From positions 15,789,001-15,853,000 of the forward strand of contig NC_044584.1 of NCBI RefSeq assembly GCF_901933205.1: 64,000 bases of DNA, in the 5' to 3' direction. The number at the start of each line of letters is the position of its first letter. Positions within the stretch are counted from its first letter, which is position 1. The stretch comes from Camarhynchus parvulus. Lineage: Eukaryota; Chordata; Aves; Passeriformes; Thraupidae. The notes under the pieces are model-generated. The model saw only the letters and a program-made list of their open reading frames with translations. It searched no databases and was not told the origin of the DNA. The translations under genes and the position numbers were made by a program. This document shows positions 23,701 through 38,046 of this stretch, in pieces.

Positions 23701-26700
23701 CAGTGCAAAGCCAGCGTGGATGGTGCCTCAAGAGAAAAGGAGCTGGGGATGCGCTGCTGGCATAGGAACCATGGTCAGGACTAAGGAAGGGCTGCGCTGG
23801 GCAGAACAAGAGCAATGAGTGCAGCAGCACTGCTTTAGCAAAGTTTATGATGTGCCATTGCATGGTCAGGGAAAAAAATAAAATAAAAATATCCAGATAG
23901 CTTTATCTCAACTGTTACCTCCAAACTCGGGAAGCAGGGACATAGGCAGACCCGAGAAGATGAAACAGAAATTGGTGCGGCAAAAATCCTCTGTCAATCC
24001 CGCTGTCACCTCCCTCAGCACGAAGGTGACGCAGACACCACAACATTTCATTTAGGAAGCACAGGGTGCTCACACCAGCCATGCATTACTGTCACAACAT
24101 CAAATCAACTTCTACAAACAGGTACTTGAAGCAATTCTTTAGGTCTGACACACTGGAACAAGCCTGCATACAAAAGGACCCCTTGGACACAGGTGTGCAG
24201 CTTAATAATTAGCATTTAGGTTATTCTTTATATCACAATCTTAGAAAGACAACTAGTGTGCCTTGCCCTATAATGGTTTTTCCATTAGGAAAATGTGTAG
24301 TCTTGCCCTAAAAGGTTTTTCCACAATTCCAGATGAGAAGACATGACAATATTATTCTAAGAAAATTAACTCAATGAAACTTAAAAATTCAGGATTTTTT
24401 TAAAATTAATCTAAAGATTAAGGAATATTAACCACACAAAACTGTGTACACCTTGTTTATGTCCAGTCCATAGAATGGGAGGGCGACACACTGCTCAGAA
24501 GAGTACAGCTGGACCTGAAGTGACAAAGCCTTCTTTTGCTTGGTGCCACTTGTGGCAGTTTGTCAAGTGTCAGACAGGAGAAAGAGAGAGTATTTGATCA
24601 TGCATGTTTCACTTAAATTTGCTTTTATACCGAATTTTGTTTTCTTATTTTATATAGACACAAGTTACTCACAGTACTACACTCTCTAATTTGTTCACAT
24701 ATACAGCAGTTATTTTAAACTAAAATTTTCACACAAATTCATTAATCCACAGAAGTTTGACCCATTTGTTTTGTTGTTGTTGTTGTTTTTTTCACTCCAT
24801 AATTTGTACCACCACATCTCACATTTTGCTGCTGTTATCAATTCACAAGGAAAGAATTTAACTTTGAGGACAAAATAAGCTGCAGGAGAACATAACTTTA
24901 GAGGTTGTTTCCATGTAATAGTAATAAAAATTAAAATAACCAAAGTAGCATCAAATTTAATTGTAAGAATATCCAGTAGGACAGCATAAACACAACTTGA
25001 TCAAGAAGTTTTTCTTATGAAATATTATTAATCTCTTAAAAATTAAAAGGATGTCAGATCTCAGAAGGAGAATAAGTGATAGATTAATTATGCTATTATG
25101 AAAGGTTGCCTCTTTTTTTCTGTAGGAATTAAATTAACTGGACATCAGCACAGCTTCCTTCCACAGTGAAACCACTTCTTTTATTATTCTGTACACACCT
25201 GGACATCCCTTATAAATTCTGAATCTAAGTCCACCACACTTAGTCCTCAATGCTGGACTCACTTTAATGTCTACCAGACGGATATTAACATGCTCATGTA
25301 TTGCGCCAAGAAATCCTCCCTGTCTCCACTTCCCCTGTCCTTTGCTTCCTGTCCACTCCCCAGAGTATGGGATCCCTCCAGTGCAATGAAGGATTCCTCT
25401 GCAGCTCCCGCCAGGACTTGTTTATCATAATCTACCAGCAAAACTCAAAATATTCCTCATCATTTTGGCCCTGCCCCATAACATGGGCTAAGTCACTTCC
25501 AAATCTAGCTCAATGACTCCATTATCTCTAGTTCTTTCTTTTAGCTTTAAATCTGAAAAGCTAAAAAGCAAAAACTTCCAATTCTTATGACCAAGCCTGA
25601 CAGGTTATAGTTAAATACCCAGCTTCACCCCAAGAGATAAAGATATGACTCAGGAGAACTAAAATTCAGGGGTTTGTAGCTTTAAGTTTCAGTTTATACT
25701 GAAGCACTACCAAGGGTTCCCAAGGTAGGTACCCACACACTCTCCAAAATCTCATTCCAGAAGACAGATCCCTGATGCCATGACCCAGTCTCATTCCTGT
25801 GCCAGAATCTAGAAGGAAAAGGTTGGTTTTCGTTGGTTTTTTTATTTTATTTTTTTTTCACTTAGGAATTTTGGCTCTCTAACCTTGCAGAATGGCAAGC
25901 TTAGGCATGGAAGGAGTTTTGTATATGAAATTGGTACAAAGCTGCCTATAAAGGGTTATTTAGTTTGAGATAGGGACAGAAGTACCAGAAAGTCCAATTT
26001 TATGCACAGAGTCAATATTGGCTCCTTTCTTTTCTTCTGGTTTATCCACCAATTTTCAATGAAGCAGTTGCTTTTTTCCTAATTGCATTTTCCCCTCAAT
26101 TGTCCAGGGATCCTGTCCTTTCCATATTACATTTCCAGTTGTTTCATTAGTGTAACCTCTTTCTGTTCATGAGTCCAGCATCAGCTCCCTCCTCCTCTCT
26201 TCACACTCTAATTGGTCTTTTTTTTTTTCATCTTTTCCTACTTCAATTGATAAGGTGTCACACTCCACACCACTGAGTCTTTTTTTTCCCTCAGCTACTA
26301 ACTAGAGTGCGAAAATTCATCTACAATATTTTCTCAAAGCCACTTTCATCCACACTAATCAGCTCTCCCTTGCTGTGGTGGCCATCCTTCTTCTCTCCTA
26401 CCTGTAATTCCTTCCTTTCTAAACTTTCTCAATGCAACAAAATTCACACTGGGAACTCTGAATTCACTCTCCTGTTCCCCTCTGCTGCTTTTTGGCATTA
26501 TTTCAGCAAAGTTCAAGTGTCTCATCCTCCAGGATTCAGACCATCCAAGACCCAGTATTAAAATCTACTCCTGCTGGACAATTACACAAAGATTACCTGC
26601 CATTCCTTAGTTTGAGACCTCTCTCAGTGTTCAATGTCACAAACCTACGACCACACTCCTCTACTCAAGCATCAAACAACATTTAACACTGGATGGGACC

Positions 26701-29700
26701 TTCACCTCCCTTGCAGAGTGATTTCCAGGAACCAGAGCTCAGCACACACTGCCTGTGCTCTGTGGAATGTACAAAATGCGGAGCTGAGTGGTTTGCAGCA
26801 GAAACAGGCTGGGCACCCTGGGGAGAAGCAGGTGCTCCTCAGCGTGAGCACCGGCACAACCAGCAGCACTTGCACACCAGCCAGCTTCCCTCTGCCTTCC
26901 AAGAATCTCCCAGCCATGACAAGCACAAAACCCCTCACAAACAGAAAGAAAGCCTTAAAGCTTATTTATTCCAACTGTGCTTATGCCAGTCTTAAAGGAT
27001 TTTCTCGTGGGGTTCTTTAAAAGAGAGAATCTTTGCCTCAAATTCCAAGTAACAAAGCATCAGAAAGACCAGTTCCCCTTTCTCCCTTTCACTCCATACT
27101 CAAAAAAAATCTCCTATTCATATTCATACACTTTGAAAGAAAAAAAAAATTAACAAAATTCCCTTTGAAATGTTCTCATGCACATAAATAATGCTTCCTC
27201 TTTGCTCTCCTTAAATTACCAAAACTAGTTCTCCAGCTAAGACTATGGTTTTGTCCATTCCTTGAAGATTTAGAATTTGTTAATGAAATTTAAAATAATT
27301 TCAAGAAAATTCAGCAACATCAAAATTTTAACACCATAATTAGACGTAAATTACTACAAGTATTTGAATTAAAGAAAGCATCACAGAAATTTGAAAATAA
27401 ATTACTCTTCAAATTTGACTCATTTTTAGTGCATCTGAATTAGTTTTGCAGTTTCTAAATTCTATTTATGGAATGTCTCCAAAGACTCTCAGATTAAAAT
27501 AAAAATCTTAAAGACACAAAGCAAAGTCATTTGGTTTTGGCTTAATTCTGACCATATAAAAATTGAGACTGGATCCCCTCACAGCTGTTATATTTTGTAA
27601 GGAAATTATACCTTGCTTTGTCATCTCTCAATATGATACTCATACAATATGATTTATTTTAATAGAAATAGTATTATTTATTAATTAAAACCTCATAAAA
27701 TAATATCAACACTTAAAAAAAATAAAAGAAAAAATACCTAGAAGGGGATTTTAAAGAATTGCTTATATTGAATGTGGTCTTTTCTGTAAACCTGACTGAT
27801 ACATGAAATTCAGCTCTCGGAGTCAGAGAATATCAGTGAGGTCAGAGAACACCTGCTAATAAAGTGCCTGAACATATGGGGCTGGATGGACTCATACACA
27901 ATATGAAACCCCACATATATCCTGGGGCTCCCAGTCCTTCCCACAATGGTGTCTAATTGATCCTGTGCACAGAGAACCCATCTGGGCCTGGCTTAACTCT
28001 CCAACCTCATCTTTTGTAGCTTCACCCACCAAACCCAATTTCTCCTCTGGGAAAGGCTCCTTCATGGACATCCCAAGAGCACAAAAGGAGCAGAAACATT
28101 TCTCATATTAGGCCAAACCCGTCAGTTAAAGCTAGCAAGGGGAAGCATTGCCCTCCTCTTCAGCCAGAGCCTGGACATGTTTACACAAATAGTATATCTC
28201 CAAAACTTAGGCTTAATTTCTGCTCAGAAAATGCATGAAAAGTACATCAAACAGATAAAATTATTCATTTGCAAATACTGTATTTAAATTAAGAGACAGA
28301 GAACCAAGAAGCTTCAAGTATTATGTTTTTGTAGTGGTTGTTCAAAGCAACAGAAAGCCAAGACTTTAAAAGTCACTTCCTTTCCTTAAAGTTCAGGAAA
28401 ATATATCACTATCCATAAAACATCCATATAAATAAAAAACACAATTGTGTGCAAGTCCTGTGCATCATTACAGAGATAAAGTCAACATTTAAAACCAGGT
28501 AAATTGCAAAATTATTCACACCAAATGCTCCCATACCTGTTGTTCCACACAGCTGAACTCAGCACAGTGCAAGTGCTACCTCCCCCAAAACCTTTTATCA
28601 GCTCGGACCCACCAGGTGCCCCAGCAGGGCTCCTCCCACCACAGGTGAAAGCGGTGATGGAGATTGCTCTGCTGCAGGGCACTGATTGGGATCTGCTGGG
28701 AATTTCAGCCAGGCCACCCAACCGCCAGCAGGTGCCACCAGCAGGTGCCACCGTCAGAGCTCAGCACGAGCCACCCCACCTACACACAAAGGGTTCCACC
28801 ACATCTCATTTAGTGCCCCCCCTGTAACTGAAAGGGAACCCCAAAGCCACAGACCTCCCCTCCCTGCTCCAGAGACAATGCCAACCCTTACTAGGGTGCA
28901 GCACAGATCTCACTGGATCAGCTACTCTATGTGCGTTATAGGTGCAGTTTTACCACTGGATCTTGAATTTTTCCTTGAAGCCAGTATTATTGTAACCAAA
29001 CCTACATTCCCTAATTCTGATAAGAAACATTTCTCGGGTGTTATAGTCTTACCTCTCAATAAAAAAAGCTAAAATATAAAATATTGGAATTGTCTTCACT
29101 AGAATAATCATTAGGAGCAAAATTAAAGGCAAGGACTCACCAGTGATCTCCAGACAGGGAAACTTCAGGATCCCACAGATAAAACAAAACAGCAAAAAAA
29201 CCAAATGCCAGCCTAACTAAACCAGCAGCTAGACTACTAACAACAACCAGTAAAATATCTGTAGCATTGTTTCATCCTCCATTTACCTTGAGCCAAACTC
29301 ATGGAACTGGTGGAAGCCTGAGCACCCGGTGAGTGCAGTCCTGGGCTCTCTGAACACAGAACACTGCAGTGCTGCAGAGAAGGCAGCAGGAACATTTTTC
29401 TCAAGGATTTAGTGATGCATTGCAAGTTAAACTCCATTGTAAGTTTATCATTGTATCTAGTTTTATCATTTTCCACAATAAAACAACACTAAAAGGGCAG
29501 TTCTGGGAGTGGATAATCACACCTGATACACACCACTGATCCTCAAAAATTTCTCTTGACTTCAAGTTAAGGTGTGTTTTCATGTACTCCTCATTCTTAA
29601 ATATTTCAGGACCTAGTGCTGAAAAGTCAATATGATTTTCAAGACTGAAATAATATGGAAAGAAATACATTTGAAACAAGCAAACTTTAACAATCTTATT

Positions 29701-31084
29701 TACCTAAATCTTGCCAAAGTGATTCAATTGCCATAAAATACTTAGTCAAGGAGCAGACAGACTTGCTGCATAATTCATCAGTCATTTTAATCCTGCTGAT
29801 GAGTATCAGGTTCTCTACAGAAATGCTTTTAAAGAGTGCTTAAGAAAAATCATTGTTAGTTAGGGAATTATGAGATGTATTACTAACAGATAAAACAATC
29901 CAGCAAAACCCACCCTATGGCCTCTGCAATGGCAAATGATATTCTTACAAAGACAACGTATACCCCTGAAGTCACAGACAAACTGAAATGCTAATACTTT
30001 ACACAGAAATCTGAGTTAATAGGTTTTCCCCAGCATTTTACTTTAAAGTTACTGAAAAACACACAAAGAAGAATTTGCTCAGTTCTGAGGTTGCTCTAGA
30101 TCTCAGTTACCTACAAGCTGAAAGCAAAAAATCTGATCAACAAAATGGAGTTGTACACAGTTCCTAATTACTGGAGAAGCTTGCAGATTTTTTTACTCTT
30201 TTCATATTACCTACCCCTAAATGATTTTATATATTGATAATGACAAAAGTAAATTACATAATTTACCAAGACTTTGAACTAAATAATAAAGCCTACAAAA
30301 CACCAGAAGTAAGTTTATCTGTGAAATTAGAATTTAAACATCCTGTTTTATTCCATACATGTTTCCCATACAGAGCTTGACCCTCCCTCAGTCAGTTGAG
30401 AATATGCACAGGCAAAACAACACTGGAATGACTGAATCACAAAATAAAAAAACTTTGGTTCCTTGCTTTCATTCATTCTTTTTTGTTCTCCAGCATTCTT
30501 CCCTGCTCCAACAAAACTTTGGAATTGTGAGCCAGGGGCAGAACAATCAGCTACTCCTGCATGACCTGCACACACAACCCCATCTGCAGTGGGACAAGAG
30601 AGATGTTCAGAAGAGGCAAAATCATGAGATTCCAACCCATTAATTTCTGGGAGTTATTTAACAGTTGTTGGTCAAATTTGAGCAGGTATTCTGACTGACT
30701 TGACAGGGCCAAAGTCACGTTCCTGAAAAATATCCCATTTTCTCTGGTGGCCTATCCAAGACTGCTAGAATCCCTTGAGAATACTGCCTTTCATGCATTT
30801 TGGTAGGTACAGAGAAATGGTCTAAACTCAAGGATTTATTTCCCAAGAGTTTAAATTTATCAATTTAACTTTGAGGATGAATCTCACCTCTCTGAACACT
30901 ACCTAATAAAGTCAGCACCTAATAGAGTGTTACAAATCCCTCTTTGTTGGGGTGGTGTGAAGAAGTCAGCTGCACTGTCCCAGCTCAGCCCTGTCCAGCT
31001 GTGGATCTAGAGCTGATGCCTCTCCCTTGTCAGTGCTTATGACACCTCATGGTGTCCAAGTGTGAGATTCACTTGGGTTTGAGA
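23701..31084. other. Unique AT-rich noncoding DNA
   Basis: No gene or transposon family is recognised. A (TTG)n-like tract lies near 24768-24787. An imperfect 41-bp-period duplication ('cttgcccta...ggtttttcca') lies at about 24261-24328. Pyrimidine-rich plus-strand segments occur at about 25300-25550 and 26020-26680. Slightly more GC-rich patches at 26690-26940 and 28560-28890 hold open frames with no domain. Strong A/T tracts occur around 27640-27740. Confidence 0.5.
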
Positions 31085-31842
31085 GTCAGAGGAGCCAGCA
31101 TGAAGTTTAATAAAGTCCAAGTGCCCAGTCCTGCATTTCGGCCACAATAACCCCTGCAGTGCTCTGGGCTGGGGACGGTGTGGCTGGACAGTGCCCAGGC
31201 ACAAAGGGACCTGGGGGACAGCAGGCTGGACAGGAGCCAGCAGTGTGCCCTGGGGGCCAAGAGGGTCAATGGCTCCTGGTCTGGATCAGGAATGGTGTGG
31301 CCAGCAGGAGCAGGGAGGTCATTCTGCCCCTGTACTCAGCACTGGTGGGGTCACACCTGGAGTGCTGTGTCCAGCTCTGGCCCCTCAGTTTGGGAAGGAC
31401 CTTGGGACGCTGAGCACGTCCAGAGAGGCTGGAGAGGGGCTGGGAACACAAACCCTGTGAGGAACCCCTGAGGGAGCTGGGGGTGCTCAGCCTGGAGAAA
31501 AGGAGACTCAGGGCTGCCCCCATCGCTCTGCACAGCTCCTGAAAGGTGCCTGTGCTCAGTTGGGGCTGGGCTCTTTCTCCAGGTTCTGACAGAACCAGAG
31601 CACACAGCCTCAAGCTGCATCAAGGGAAATACAGGCTGGATATTAAGAAAAGGTGGTTTTTTTTATGGAAAAAGTGATAAAGTTCTGGAATGGCTGCCCA
31701 GGGAGGTTGTGGAGTCACCATCCCTGGGTGTGTTTAACAAAGCCTGGATGTGGCACTGGGTTTAGCTGAGCTGTTGGGCTGGGTTGGACTTGATGATCTT
31801 GAAGGTCTCTCCCAATCCCAGCGATTCTGTGATTCTGTGAAT
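31085..31842 (+). mobile_element. CR1 LINE 3' fragment
   Basis: The fragment runs from the end of the reverse-transcriptase region ('catgaagtttaataaagtccaagtgc') through the CR1 3' UTR. It passes 'ggttggacttgatgatctt' near 31782 and ends in the octamer tail GATTCTGTGATTCTGTGA at 31823-31840. It is 5'-truncated, as is usual for CR1. Frameshifts and stops break the coding remnant, so the short open frames inside are not functional proteins. No target-site duplication is evident, which is normal for CR1. Confidence 0.95.
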
Positions 31843-34800
31843 CAGGTGTGCCAGTGCTCACTTAGTTACACAGCATTTTTGGTGTCCCACCACTATCATG
31901 AATGAATGCTGGTTTCTGCATCTCCTTAGTCAAACTAAACCCAGCTTTACTTCTGTCCCATGTAATCTTAATTTATGTGCCAGTAACTGTCTACATCATA
32001 TGCTTGGAGAAAAACAGCAGTTTAAATTTAGGAATTTCTGGGTTTCAGAACAAGAAAAATTCAAGTGCTCAAGTCCTCAAATAATGACTCTGTGACTTTC
32101 TGAAAGTAAGTTTACAAACACAGGTTTTCTACTGGCAGTGAGGAAGTGCAGTTCAGGGAATAATGGGCTTTTGTGGGGGATGAACATTTTAATTTATTAT
32201 TGTCTTTATCTGTTTTTATTGTAAATGTAGTAATTGCTAATATAATTTAAATAACCGAGAGACACCATCTGAAAAATGAAAATTACAGAGATATTTAATG
32301 CAACAAATTTACTGATCCCAAGTAATCAAATGCTTGATTGGTTTAGTGCCACCCCCACAAAAAAAAAAAAAGGTTAAAATGCACTCTGCAAACTTGCCTC
32401 ACTGGAAGTTTAAAAAATTAAGTAGCACAAATGTATTTGAGCAGGGTTTCCACACTTGCTACAACACAGGCAGTTGTAGTGGGGACTGGAGAGGGATGAG
32501 GTCAGTGGCAGGAAGGAAAATGTGATTACCTAATTCCCATTCTGCTGCCAACTCTGACCTTTGGATTCCATTTCAAACCCAGCTATCGTGTTACCAAAAT
32601 AATATACTGCAGGATGGATACTGTTTGGCTAATATGATATGTAGATTCCTAATAGGAATTTTATCCTTACAACTAAATTGCAGTTATGCCAATTATGATA
32701 TATTTTTATGTGCATGTGGCACACTATTTCAGAACAGGCTACAACATTTTTTCTTGCTATACAAAGAGCCTGAAGAAAAAAAAGATGAAAAATTCAAGCT
32801 GAATTCTGTATCAGTGCTTGCAACTTGAGTTGATTTTGTACAGCAAATTCCAAATGGTCGTCTTCCATTAATAGATTCTTACAAATAAAGTGTCAAAAAT
32901 CTTAAAAAAATTTTTGAAGAGGGTATAAAATGACATTCAGACAAACTATACAGGAGCAAGATTTGATTTGATATTAATATTTAAGAAGTAGGGGAAACAT
33001 TCCAAATGGCAGCTGTGTGAAGCAAGCCACGTTACCTTCACCAGAAATGTGAATTCTGACAAAACAAAGTGATAGTTTCTTTCCAAAAGTAAGCTGTGAA
33101 ATATTGATTTCTGCAGCATGTTATGAAAATCTGGGCCTTCTAACCCTTGGAAATGATTGTGAGAAGGAAAACAGTGAGATGAGATACAATCTCACATTAA
33201 TTGCACATGGAAATCATGTTTTTTAAGCTGCCTAATTTACTGTGAAACTGGAAGGACACAAGGAGCTGAAGAGAGGACAAAACCCATCACTTATAACTTG
33301 CTTAAAATTTGTTTTTAAGTGACTCTTTGCAAAGGAATTACAAAAATATTCTTTATAGGATAAAGGAGATGAAGTAGCAGGTGAGTCCCTTGAGCCCAGC
33401 TGGAAGCACCACGAGAGGGTCACCTGGGCACAGCCCAGGTGCAGCAGCACCTCAGTTCCCTCAGTGGTGATCACATCATTGAGGCTTCTGCTGTGAACAG
33501 CTGGCGGTTGTTACTGATACCTGCATTCAGAGGCACCGGAGAGAAAAAGATTTGTTTGTCAATGACAGCTTCTGATCATTCTGCAAGGAAATCGTAAAAA
33601 AAAAATGGCAATTATCTCCAGGTACAAGTGATCTCAAAAATGGGATAGCCCTCAATTAAATGTGTCATCTTACTGCTTGTTTTCATCTTCAAGCAGTAGA
33701 AGATTTTAAAATACCAGAAAATACACTAAAGGATCATTTCTTCTTCCACTGAAATGTGGGCCCCTTGTATCTTCAAAAATTAACCCCATGATTTGTCATA
33801 ATTCTCTGAAATTATGAAAAAACACAAGCATCCTATTTCAAACAAATAATTGCAAAGAAAATATTTTAATTATTCAAGCAGGACCTTGACTGGATTTACT
33901 GGGGATAATTACCTCTAAGAAAACATTCTAAGCCAGAGCTGATTAGAAAGTGGGAGAATTCTTCACAAGCCAGTACCCACACACTCACTATGTCATCTAA
34001 GTGCCCCACCTACTGAATTCCTGAAAGAATCCTTCATGTCAATGAATGCAAAGAGAAAAAATTTTGCAAATCAAAGGTAATTGCTCTTAAACACAAAACT
34101 TACAGAGCCATTAGAAATTTGGAGGTAATTTTCAGATTTTGCTCAGATGAATGAAATTTAAGAGCAATTTTTCTTGAAATCTATAGATCAGTGAAGTGGG
34201 TATACTAAAATCCAGTTGATAAAGGAAAAATTAATAATGAATTGCACGTAGCACGCAGGATTTGTGGAAGAAGCCTGCTACTCTGTTGAGTCTGTTTCAA
34301 GAAATGCATCCTCAGAAATCTCAGACTGAAACACAAAATCACCTCAATCTTTTTCCTTCTCCAAACAGGTGTGAAATGCAGCTCAGCTGAAAACTGCAGC
34401 TCTGACTTGCAAGTGAATTAAGCTTCACAGAATGATAAATAAAATGTTCAGTAATGTGCTTTTGGTGTGACTGAATAAGGCATCTGGATAAAATTGAGAA
34501 CTATAGGAGAACATTAAATCACTTTAAAAACATGCATGAACTTCAGAATGATGCTGTCATCACATTATTTATATTCTAGACAGACCAAAGAGCTATTATA
34601 TTTCAGGTCTTTCATAGCAAAACAAAAGCTTTACACAAGTAATATTAAGTATTTAGATGCTTTCATGCAGGATTTATTAGTTCATATTTTGTCCTGTCTC
34701 TATATTTCTCTCAATTTCAACTGCATTTTTTGCCATTTCAGCTTTATACTGTTTGGTACATTTCTTTTGTTATCTATTATCTGATGAACAATCTGAATTC

Positions 34801-37439
34801 ATGCAGAGCTGGGTATGGCTGAGAGAACTTATCCTCCCTAGATCATCAAACTAAACAAAAGCAGGGGCCAAAGAAACGTAGTAGAAAAATCCCTCAGTTT
34901 TGTACTATTTAGACAAAAATATGTTTATACACCTTTAATGTTTATCTGAATTAACCATGTTATAGAGCAGCCAACAGTAGAGGAAGTTATTTCACACAGT
35001 AAGACATAAACTGTCTTTTCAAAGATTTTTTTTCAGTAGACTTCCTTTACAGAACTACATAAACATTCACCATGAAAGTAAATATGTAAAATAACATATT
35101 TCATTAGAAATTAACATAATAAATTAAGTGCTTACCAAATATAATTAGATTTTTCTATAATCACCAAAATTTGTTCTTTAATCTAACTTTTAAAACACGG
35201 GCATACATTATCTCCTTGATCAGGGCAGTGCTGCTCTTTCTGGGTTTCCTGTGATTGGGATTTTTTACACATTAGCCCAAAAATGCTGCTGTTAGACTTT
35301 ACTACATCTACCAAGGAAGAAACATTTTTCATATTTATTCAGCCTGAAATTTTCCACTTGTCCCTAACTGTTGCTCTCTTGTTCTGCCAACTATTCTGAG
35401 TATAGCCATCAAACCTTTTGCATAGTAACCTTTCTTAATTTGCTTCAGAGCAGCTAAACATACAAAGCCATCAAAATGTCAGAGAATCAGCAGCTCCAGC
35501 TCAAATCTTTCTCCTTTCATGGTGATCTCTGTACCAATTTAACAAACCTTTGCTTTATAACCATATTTGTTGATGTAGTATCAACCTACAGTTAAATAGG
35601 ATTTCATGGTCTGTTTAAGCAAAACAAACAAACAAACAAAAAACCCTGTCATCAACTAAATATCTACCTGCAAAGCAGCTCTGATTTAAAGCATATGTGT
35701 AGGCAAACAAATATAAATTATGTTGTAAGATTTGCATAACCAAGATTGATCCAAGGTAGAGATGAAATGAAATGATCCAGCTGTGGCTGTTTCTGTGTGG
35801 TGTCAGGGCTTTTCTGGCACCAAGGCACAGGGGAATGGGGTTTGCTGGTGGCTGTCACACACCTCTGGCTGGCACTTCAGGTGATGCTCAGGAATTTCAC
35901 AAGCTGTTGTCCTGATCATGTGAAAAGGGTTTGGATGACCAAGGATGGAGCAGTAAGTACAGAGGGAACAACACAACCCCAAGGTTGGCCAGGAAAACTG
36001 GACTGCTTTCTTTGGAAGCAAATTTCACAGAACTCCTCAAACAGAACGCTTAATCATCTGGCCCAAAAGAACTTTGAGAATTCCTGTCTTAGAGAAGTGG
36101 GAAATGACATGTTCACGATGTTCCAGTGAGCCAGAACACAGAACTGAATTAACTCCTATTCCAAAGTGTGATGACAGGGTAGATCAAAAAGACAAAGTAT
36201 AAACCCAGCAAAGATTATACGCCACCATCTCGTAATAGGTGTAAAAATGCACATACATTGATTCAGTGGATGCTTATTCAAGCATACAGTAATTAATCGT
36301 TATTGTGATAGAAGCAACAGAGAGGAAAGACAAAATCTGAAGCTACTTTAAACTTATCCTATCAAATCTTTTCAGGACACATCAAAAATTTTATGTTCAG
36401 TCTGTTGATTCAAATATTCTCATAGTGAATTATGTTTCAGGAGTTTGTTTCCCTTTGAAACAGAAGGTAAATTTTCCAATCCTTGTTATACATTAATTGC
36501 ACCTTATGTATTTTCATAAGTAGCCAGCTATAGGAAAATTACCTTACTAGTTTTTACAATAAATGCAGAATTCTTTACTGGAGAAACCACCCACACGTAA
36601 AAGCCGTGAACACAAATGCTGACAATCAGTCTGACATCCAATCTGTTTCCAGCCCACAGCCACAGAAATAGAGCACTGCACATTCCAAAAAAAGACCACT
36701 AACATTTTCGCCAGTTTAAAGTACATTAAAACTTCTTTGATTACTCAGAAGCTTTGCCCCTGCTCGGTTCATCCTTCCTCCAACTCATTCACATGTACAA
36801 TTAAAAGATAATCACCTAAAGTTTTTGTACTGGGGTTTTAAAAGGATGATAAGGCAGCAGACTGTCACTGAAATTCAAGGCATTGAGTTCTTAATAATTT
36901 TCTTTAATAGCCATAACTGTAATTTGAGTATATCAATGACAGCAATTGAGCTATATGAATTATGTGTTGATTTCCAAATAATCAGAAATAAAAAATTGTA
37001 GGATATCATATCTCTCAGATAAGAGAGAAATGAAAAGCAAAAGAAAAGGCAAAACATTTAAACAACATGAATATTATAAAGCATGAATACTATAAAGCAC
37101 CAATGTCTATTAGAATTCAAAATATCTTTGTGATACAGCATATAAAAAGGGGTTTAATGAAACAGTAATAAGATGTTTGAATAATTTGTCCTATGAACTG
37201 CAAATCACAAAACACCAGGAAGATTTATTACTCACAGAATACAGGAGCATTCTGGGAATGATAAATTCCAAAAGGCTTGGGGGAAGGAAAAAAAAACCTT
37301 AAAATCAGACTTTAACCATTACTCAAAGCAATACAAACCCAAAAACTGAAAATGCACTCCAAGTACTGCAGTCTGGTGAGGAAGAGGATAAAAATATTAT
37401 CTAGGGAACAACTGTGTGGAAAGGAGCTTTAGGGAAAAG
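31843..37439. other. Unique AT-rich noncoding DNA
   Basis: No gene or repeat family is recognised. An (AAAC)n-like tract lies near 35620-35642. Segments around 33360-33480 and 35790-36010 are a little more GC-rich and carry short frames without domains. Confidence 0.55.
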
Positions 37440-38046
37440 GACAGGGAAGAGCAGGAGGATGAGTGAATAACAATGGAAAGCAAATGGCCCTCACAGCAAA
37501 GGCCAGGTGCAGCAGCCCGGGAGGTGTCAGGAAAGCTCTGGGGAGCAGAACCCAGGGCATGGGATCCTTCCCCTCCAAGCCAGCAGTGGTGGGAGTTTGT
37601 GCTCTCCAGGGTGAGCAGATGGACAAGGTGCAGCCAGGGCAGCACAGCACCAGGGCATGGATCAGGAGTGGGGGATCATCCAGGAGAGCCTGAGGCAGCT
37701 GGGGCTGCTCAGGCAGAGAAGGAAAGGCTCGAGGGATCCCAGAAATGCACATGAACTCCTGAAGGGAGGGTGGAAAGAGGATGCAGCCAGACACTTCTCA
37801 GTGCTGGCAAATCAGAAGGGGCAATGGGCACAGACTGACTCACATTACACCCTATTTAAATATCAGAGAACCAGTTTCCTGTGAGGAGAATCTACCCAGC
37901 AGTGGAGCAGTGTTCCCATACTGGTTGTGAGTTCATGGGGATGCCCCAAACCTGCTCCCTGTGCACCTACAGCTGATCCTGCTTTGTGCAGTGATTCAGC
38001 AACATCCAGAGGGCCCCTGCAGCCTGTGTCATTCTGTAATTCCATA
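37440..38046 (+). mobile_element. Old CR1 LINE 3' fragment
   Basis: The second half (about 37650-38046) follows the CR1 3' end in order: 'gagcctgaggcagctggggctgctcag', 'ctcctgaagggagggtg', 'gcaatgggcacagactg', and finally 'gcagcctgtgtcattctgtaattcc', a decayed form of the octamer tail. The first 200 bp are less certain. The copy is much more diverged than the one at 31085-31842 and belongs to another branch of CR1. No coding potential remains. Confidence 0.78.

Noticed and set aside
23303..23863. Two overlapping 171-codon frames on opposite strands
   Set aside because: They lie on the CpG island, where stop codons are rare. I see no domain, and antisense pairs of equal length are typical of GC-rich DNA.
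31159..31623. Several overlapping frames that might be a gene
   Set aside because: They lie inside the CR1 fragment and are remnants or shadows of its broken 3' region.
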